Positions 6,593-9,701 of a DNA stretch of 9,701 bases are shown piece after piece. The stretch lies in contig CAJGDH010000058.1 in NCBI GenBank assembly GCA_904502145.1, forward strand, positions 1-9,701. The letters run 5' to 3'. The translations under genes were made by a program, and so were the position numbers. Origin of the DNA: an uncultured Eubacterium sp. (GTDB taxonomy: Bacteria; Bacillota; Clostridia; Lachnospirales; Lachnospiraceae). Within the stretch, counting starts at the first letter, position 1, and every line of letters begins with the position of its first letter. The notes under the pieces are model-generated. The model searched no databases and was not told where the DNA came from. It saw nothing but the letters and a program-made list of their open reading frames with translations.

Positions 6593-6612
6593 GGTCAGAT
6601 CAGTATCTGACC
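6593..6612 (+). promoter_or_regulatory. Hairpin in the pyruvate carboxylase leader
   Basis: GGTCAGAT (6593-6600) and ATCTGACC (6605-6612) form an 8-bp perfect stem with a 4-base loop about 13 bases after the predicted transcript start. No T-run follows, so it is not a terminator. It ends 31 bases before the ribosome-binding site and would not hide it. It may stabilise the 5' end of the mRNA or be an operator for a dimeric repressor, since the DNA is also a palindrome. No known riboswitch class is recognised. Confidence 0.5.
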
Positions 6613-6654
6613 GCACTATTGAAGTCTGCCTAATATGGATGATGGAGGTAACAG

Positions 6655-9600
6655 ATGGTTAACGAGATACATAGATTCAAGAAGGTTCTGGTGGCCAACC
6701 GGGGCGAGATCGCCGTCAGGGTCTTTCAGTCATTAAGTGAACTCGGTATAGGCTCCATAGCGGTTTATTCCAAGGAAGACCGCTTCGCCATGTTCCGCTC
6801 AAGGGCGGATGAAGCCTATCCCTTAAAGACAAATAAAGGACCTGTGGACGCCTATCTGGATATTCCCGAGATCATCCGGATCGCCAGGGAGAAAAAGGCG
6901 GATGCGATCCACCCGGGATATGGTTTTCTGTCGGAAAACCCGGAGTTTGCCGAGGCCTGTGAGAAAAACGGGATCACCTTTATCGGTCCAGGATCTGTTG
7001 CCATGAATATCATGGGGGACAAGATCTCCGCAAAACAGGCGGCCAAGGAGTCCTCCGTCCCCATCCTGCCGGGTTGTGACCATGCCCTCAGTGATGCTGA
7101 GGAGGCAAAACGGCTTGCCGAGGAGATCGGATATCCGGTCATGCTGAAAGCTTCCAACGGAGGAGGCGGCCGGGGAATGAGCCTGGTGGAACATGCCGGC
7201 GAGATGGAGGAAGCCTTTGAGAAGGCCAGCAACGAATCCAAGAGGGCCTTCGGGGAATCCAAACTCTTCCTGGAAAAATACCTGATACATCCCAAACATA
7301 TCGAAGTACAGATTCTGGGGGACAACTATGGTAATATCGTTCATCTCTACGACAGGGACTGCTCTGTCCAGCGCCGGAATCAGAAGATCATAGAATTCGC
7401 TCCGGCCTGGTCTGTCCCGGAAGATACCAGGAAGAAGATCATGGACAGTGCCAAAAGACTGGCCCGCAGGGTGGGTTATTCCAATGCCGGGACCATGGAA
7501 TTCCTGGTGGACGAAGAGAACAGGCCCTATTTTATCGAGATGAATCCCAGGATCCAGGTAGAGCATACCGTCACGGAGATGATCACAGGGATCGACCTTG
7601 TGACCACCCAGATCCTGATCGCCCAGGGATATCCCCTCAACAGCAAGACCATACATATCTATTCCCAGAACCAGGTGAAATGTGACGGATACGCCATCCA
7701 GGCAAGAGTCACTACGGAGGATCCGTCAAATCATTTTCTGCCGGATTACGGAAAGATCGATTTCTACCGGTCCGGTTCAGGGTCCGGTATCCGGTATGAT
7801 GACGGAAATACTTACACAGGCGCGGTCATCACCTCCTATTATGATCCCCTTCTGGTGAAGACCGTCAGTCATTCCCGCACCTTTGAGAATTCCATCCGCA
7901 AACTGATAAGGGCCCTGAAGGAATCCCGGATACACGGTGTGAAGACCAATACCGGTTTCCTGATCAATGTCCTCAATCATCCGGTTTTCAGCCGGGGAGA
8001 ATGCTATACAACTTTTATCGATGAGACAAGGGAACTTTTCGACCTTCATAACAATCTTGACCGTACGACGAAGATTCTTGAATTCCTGGCCAATAAGATG
8101 GTCAATGTGAATTACGGTGAGAAACCCTTTATAGAGGACAGGATCGTCCCGGAAATCGATGAGACCAAACCCGTACACGGGATGAGGGACGAGTGGAAGC
8201 GGCTGGGGACGGATGAGTTTATCCGCCGTATACGCCGTAATCCCAGACTATACATTACAGATACCACCATGAGGGACGGTCAGCAGTCCCTTCTGGCCAC
8301 CAGGATGAGGACAAAGGAGCTGGCCGGGGCGGCCAGGGCGGTCAATCTTTATCTGAAGGATGCCTTCTCCGTCGAATGCTGGGGCGGGGCCACCTATGAT
8401 ACCGCCTACCGTTACCTGAAGGAATCCCCCTGGAAGAGACTGGATCTGCTGAGGGAAAGGATGCCCAACGTGATGATCCAGATGCTTCTCCGCGGATCCA
8501 ACGTGGTGGGTTACGGTGCATATCCCGACAATGTGGTGGAGAAATTCATCAAGGTTTCCAGCGACCGCGGAGTGGATATATACCGTATCTTTGATTCCAA
8601 TAACTGGATCGAAAATATGAAGCTTCCCATCGAGCAGGTCCTGAAAAACGGGAAGATCGCCGAGGGTACCCTTTGTTACAGCGGGGACATCCTCAATCCG
8701 AAAGAGAATAAATACACCCTTGAATATTATCTGAAGATGGCCAGGGAACTGGAAGCCGAGGGCTGTCAGCTGATCTGCGTGAAGGACCCGGCAGGTCTGC
8801 TGCGTCCCTATGCGGCTAAAGAACTGATCAGTGCCCTTCGTGAAGAAGTTTCCGCCCCCATCCATCTTCATACCCATGATATGGCCGGAAACGGGATCGC
8901 CACTTATCTGACGGCAGCGGAAGCCGGAGTGGATATCGTGGACTGCGCCATCGGTTCCATGAGTTCGATCCTGAGTCAGCCGTCCTTCAATGCTCTGGCG
9001 GAAACCCTCAGGGGAACCGAGAGGGATCCCATGATCGGTCAGGAAGGTCTGGACGTCCTGGACCGTTACTATGAACATGAAAGGAAGGTCTACCGGATCT
9101 TTGAGACCGGCCTGAAGGCCCCCAACATTGATCTTTATCACAAGGAGATTCCGGGAGGCCAGTATTCCAGCCTTAAGGAACAGGCGGCATCCATGGGCCT
9201 TGAGGACCGTATGCCGGAGATCTGCAGACTCTATAAGGAGGCAGACAGCATCCTGGGGCATATCATCAAAGTGACGCCCACATCCAAGGTATGTGGCGAT
9301 CTGGCGATCTTTATGCTGCGAAACGGCCTGACGGAAGAGAATATCTATGAGAAGGGCAGAAACCTTTCCTACCCGGAATCCGTGGTCAGATACATGAGAG
9401 GTATGCTTGGGCAGCCGGAAGGCGGCTTCCCTGAAGCTTTCCGGGAGATGGTTCTGGACGGGCAGCCTGCCATTACGGTAAGACCGGGCAGCCTGCTTCC
9501 CCAGGTGGATTTTACGAAGATCGCTGAACATCTTAAGAAAAACTATTATATGGAATCCATGGAGCGGGAAGATGTCATGGAGCAGAAGGTCTTAAGCTAT

Positions 9601-9701
9601 GCTCTCTATCCCCGTGTCTATGAGGACTACTGTGAACATTTTCAGGCTTACAACGATGTCTCCAAGCTGGAAAGTCATGTCTATTTCTACGGTCTGAGAC
9701 C
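6655..9701 (+). CDS. pyc: Pyruvate carboxylase, 3'-truncated by the window edge
   Basis: This biotin enzyme carboxylates pyruvate to oxaloacetate with ATP and bicarbonate, feeding the TCA branch and aspartate-family synthesis. ATG 6655 follows GGAGGT at 6644-6649; 1015 codons are visible without a stop. The biotin carboxylase domain (about 1-450) has VANRGEIAVR, HPGYGFLSEN, Lys165, the glycine loop GGGGRGM (169-175) and EMNPRIQVEH (295-304). A tetramerisation linker follows. The carboxyltransferase domain starts at DTTMRDGQQS (about 536) and has Asp541, Gln544, Lys710 (the expected carbamylated lysine), His739, His741 and Thr874. From memory, these match R. etli Asp549, Gln552, Lys718, His747, His749 and Thr882 with a constant offset of 8. 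Residue 543 is Gln where most family members have His. The biotin-carrier domain, about 130 residues with the modified lysine, lies beyond the window. The gene has its own promoter after the operon terminator. Confidence 0.97.
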   Translation, partial: MVNEIHRFKKVLVANRGEIAVRVFQSLSELGIGSIAVYSKEDRFAMFRSRADEAYPLKTNKGPVDAYLDIPEIIRIAREKKADAIHPGYGFLSENPEFAEACEKNGITFIGPGSVAMNIMGDKISAKQAAKESSVPILPGCDHALSDAEEAKRLAEEIGYPVMLKASNGGGGRGMSLVEHAGEMEEAFEKASNESKRAFGESKLFLEKYLIHPKHIEVQILGDNYGNIVHLYDRDCSVQRRNQKIIEFAPAWSVPEDTRKKIMDSAKRLARRVGYSNAGTMEFLVDEENRPYFIEMNPRIQVEHTVTEMITGIDLVTTQILIAQGYPLNSKTIHIYSQNQVKCDGYAIQARVTTEDPSNHFLPDYGKIDFYRSGSGSGIRYDDGNTYTGAVITSYYDPLLVKTVSHSRTFENSIRKLIRALKESRIHGVKTNTGFLINVLNHPVFSRGECYTTFIDETRELFDLHNNLDRTTKILEFLANKMVNVNYGEKPFIEDRIVPEIDETKPVHGMRDEWKRLGTDEFIRRIRRNPRLYITDTTMRDGQQSLLATRMRTKELAGAARAVNLYLKDAFSVECWGGATYDTAYRYLKESPWKRLDLLRERMPNVMIQMLLRGSNVVGYGAYPDNVVEKFIKVSSDRGVDIYRIFDSNNWIENMKLPIEQVLKNGKIAEGTLCYSGDILNPKENKYTLEYYLKMARELEAEGCQLICVKDPAGLLRPYAAKELISALREEVSAPIHLHTHDMAGNGIATYLTAAEAGVDIVDCAIGSMSSILSQPSFNALAETLRGTERDPMIGQEGLDVLDRYYEHERKVYRIFETGLKAPNIDLYHKEIPGGQYSSLKEQAASMGLEDRMPEICRLYKEADSILGHIIKVTPTSKVCGDLAIFMLRNGLTEENIYEKGRNLSYPESVVRYMRGMLGQPEGGFPEAFREMVLDGQPAITVRPGSLLPQVDFTKIAEHLKKNYYMESMEREDVMEQKVLSYALYPRVYEDYCEHFQAYNDVSKLESHVYFYGLR

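Noticed and set aside
6574..6654. Riboswitch or T-box in the pyc leader
   Set aside because: The leader is about 75 bases, holds a single 8-bp hairpin and lacks T-box or known aptamer motifs and any attenuator terminator.
8248..9531. Long minus-strand open frame of 427 codons opposite pyc
   Set aside because: It lies exactly antisense to conserved carboxyltransferase codons, has no family features and is a codon-bias shadow; the same holds for 6823-7656.

Overview
The window reads as ordinary housekeeping chromosome from a low-to-mid GC Gram-positive of the class Clostridia, most likely Lachnospiraceae. This is inferred from the nusA-infB gene order, the strong purine-rich Shine-Dalgarno sites, a TTG start, the cytidylate kinase-like gene and the single-chain pyruvate carboxylase. 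No marker gene fixes the genus. All genes are on the + strand. I see no tRNA, rRNA, CRISPR array, transposase, phage gene or other sign of recent transfer.

Positions 1-6361 are the distal part of the classical nusA-infB operon. It starts inside infB (IF-2, cut at its 5' end, with an in-frame array of 87-bp repeats), followed by rbfA, an nrnA-type DHH phosphoesterase, truB and ribF. The spacing is tight: 18 bp, a 14-bp overlap, 4 bp and 2 bp. A cytidylate kinase-like gene of the Cytidylate_kin_2 type follows ribF after 21 bp, in the place where rpsO often sits. The themes are translation initiation, 30S maturation, tRNA pseudouridylation, short-RNA or dinucleotide turnover and flavin cofactor synthesis.

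Positions 6362-6654 hold no gene but are dense in secondary structure. In order they contain a factor-independent terminator (6378-6410), a perfect 20-bp inverted repeat whose left arm overlaps the terminator's right arm (6404-6448), a GC-rich segment of nested short palindromes (6449-6543) that looks like a mobile or dispersed intergenic repeat, an extended -10 promoter (6565-6573) and a leader hairpin (6593-6612).

Positions 6655-9701 encode a pyruvate carboxylase cut by the window end after 1015 codons, before its biotin-carrier domain. It is a separate transcription unit that would supply oxaloacetate from pyruvate. The structured intergenic element is the least explained item. The IF-2 repeat array and a few atypical residues in the carboxylase are secondary points of interest. 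I found no convincing new multi-gene system.
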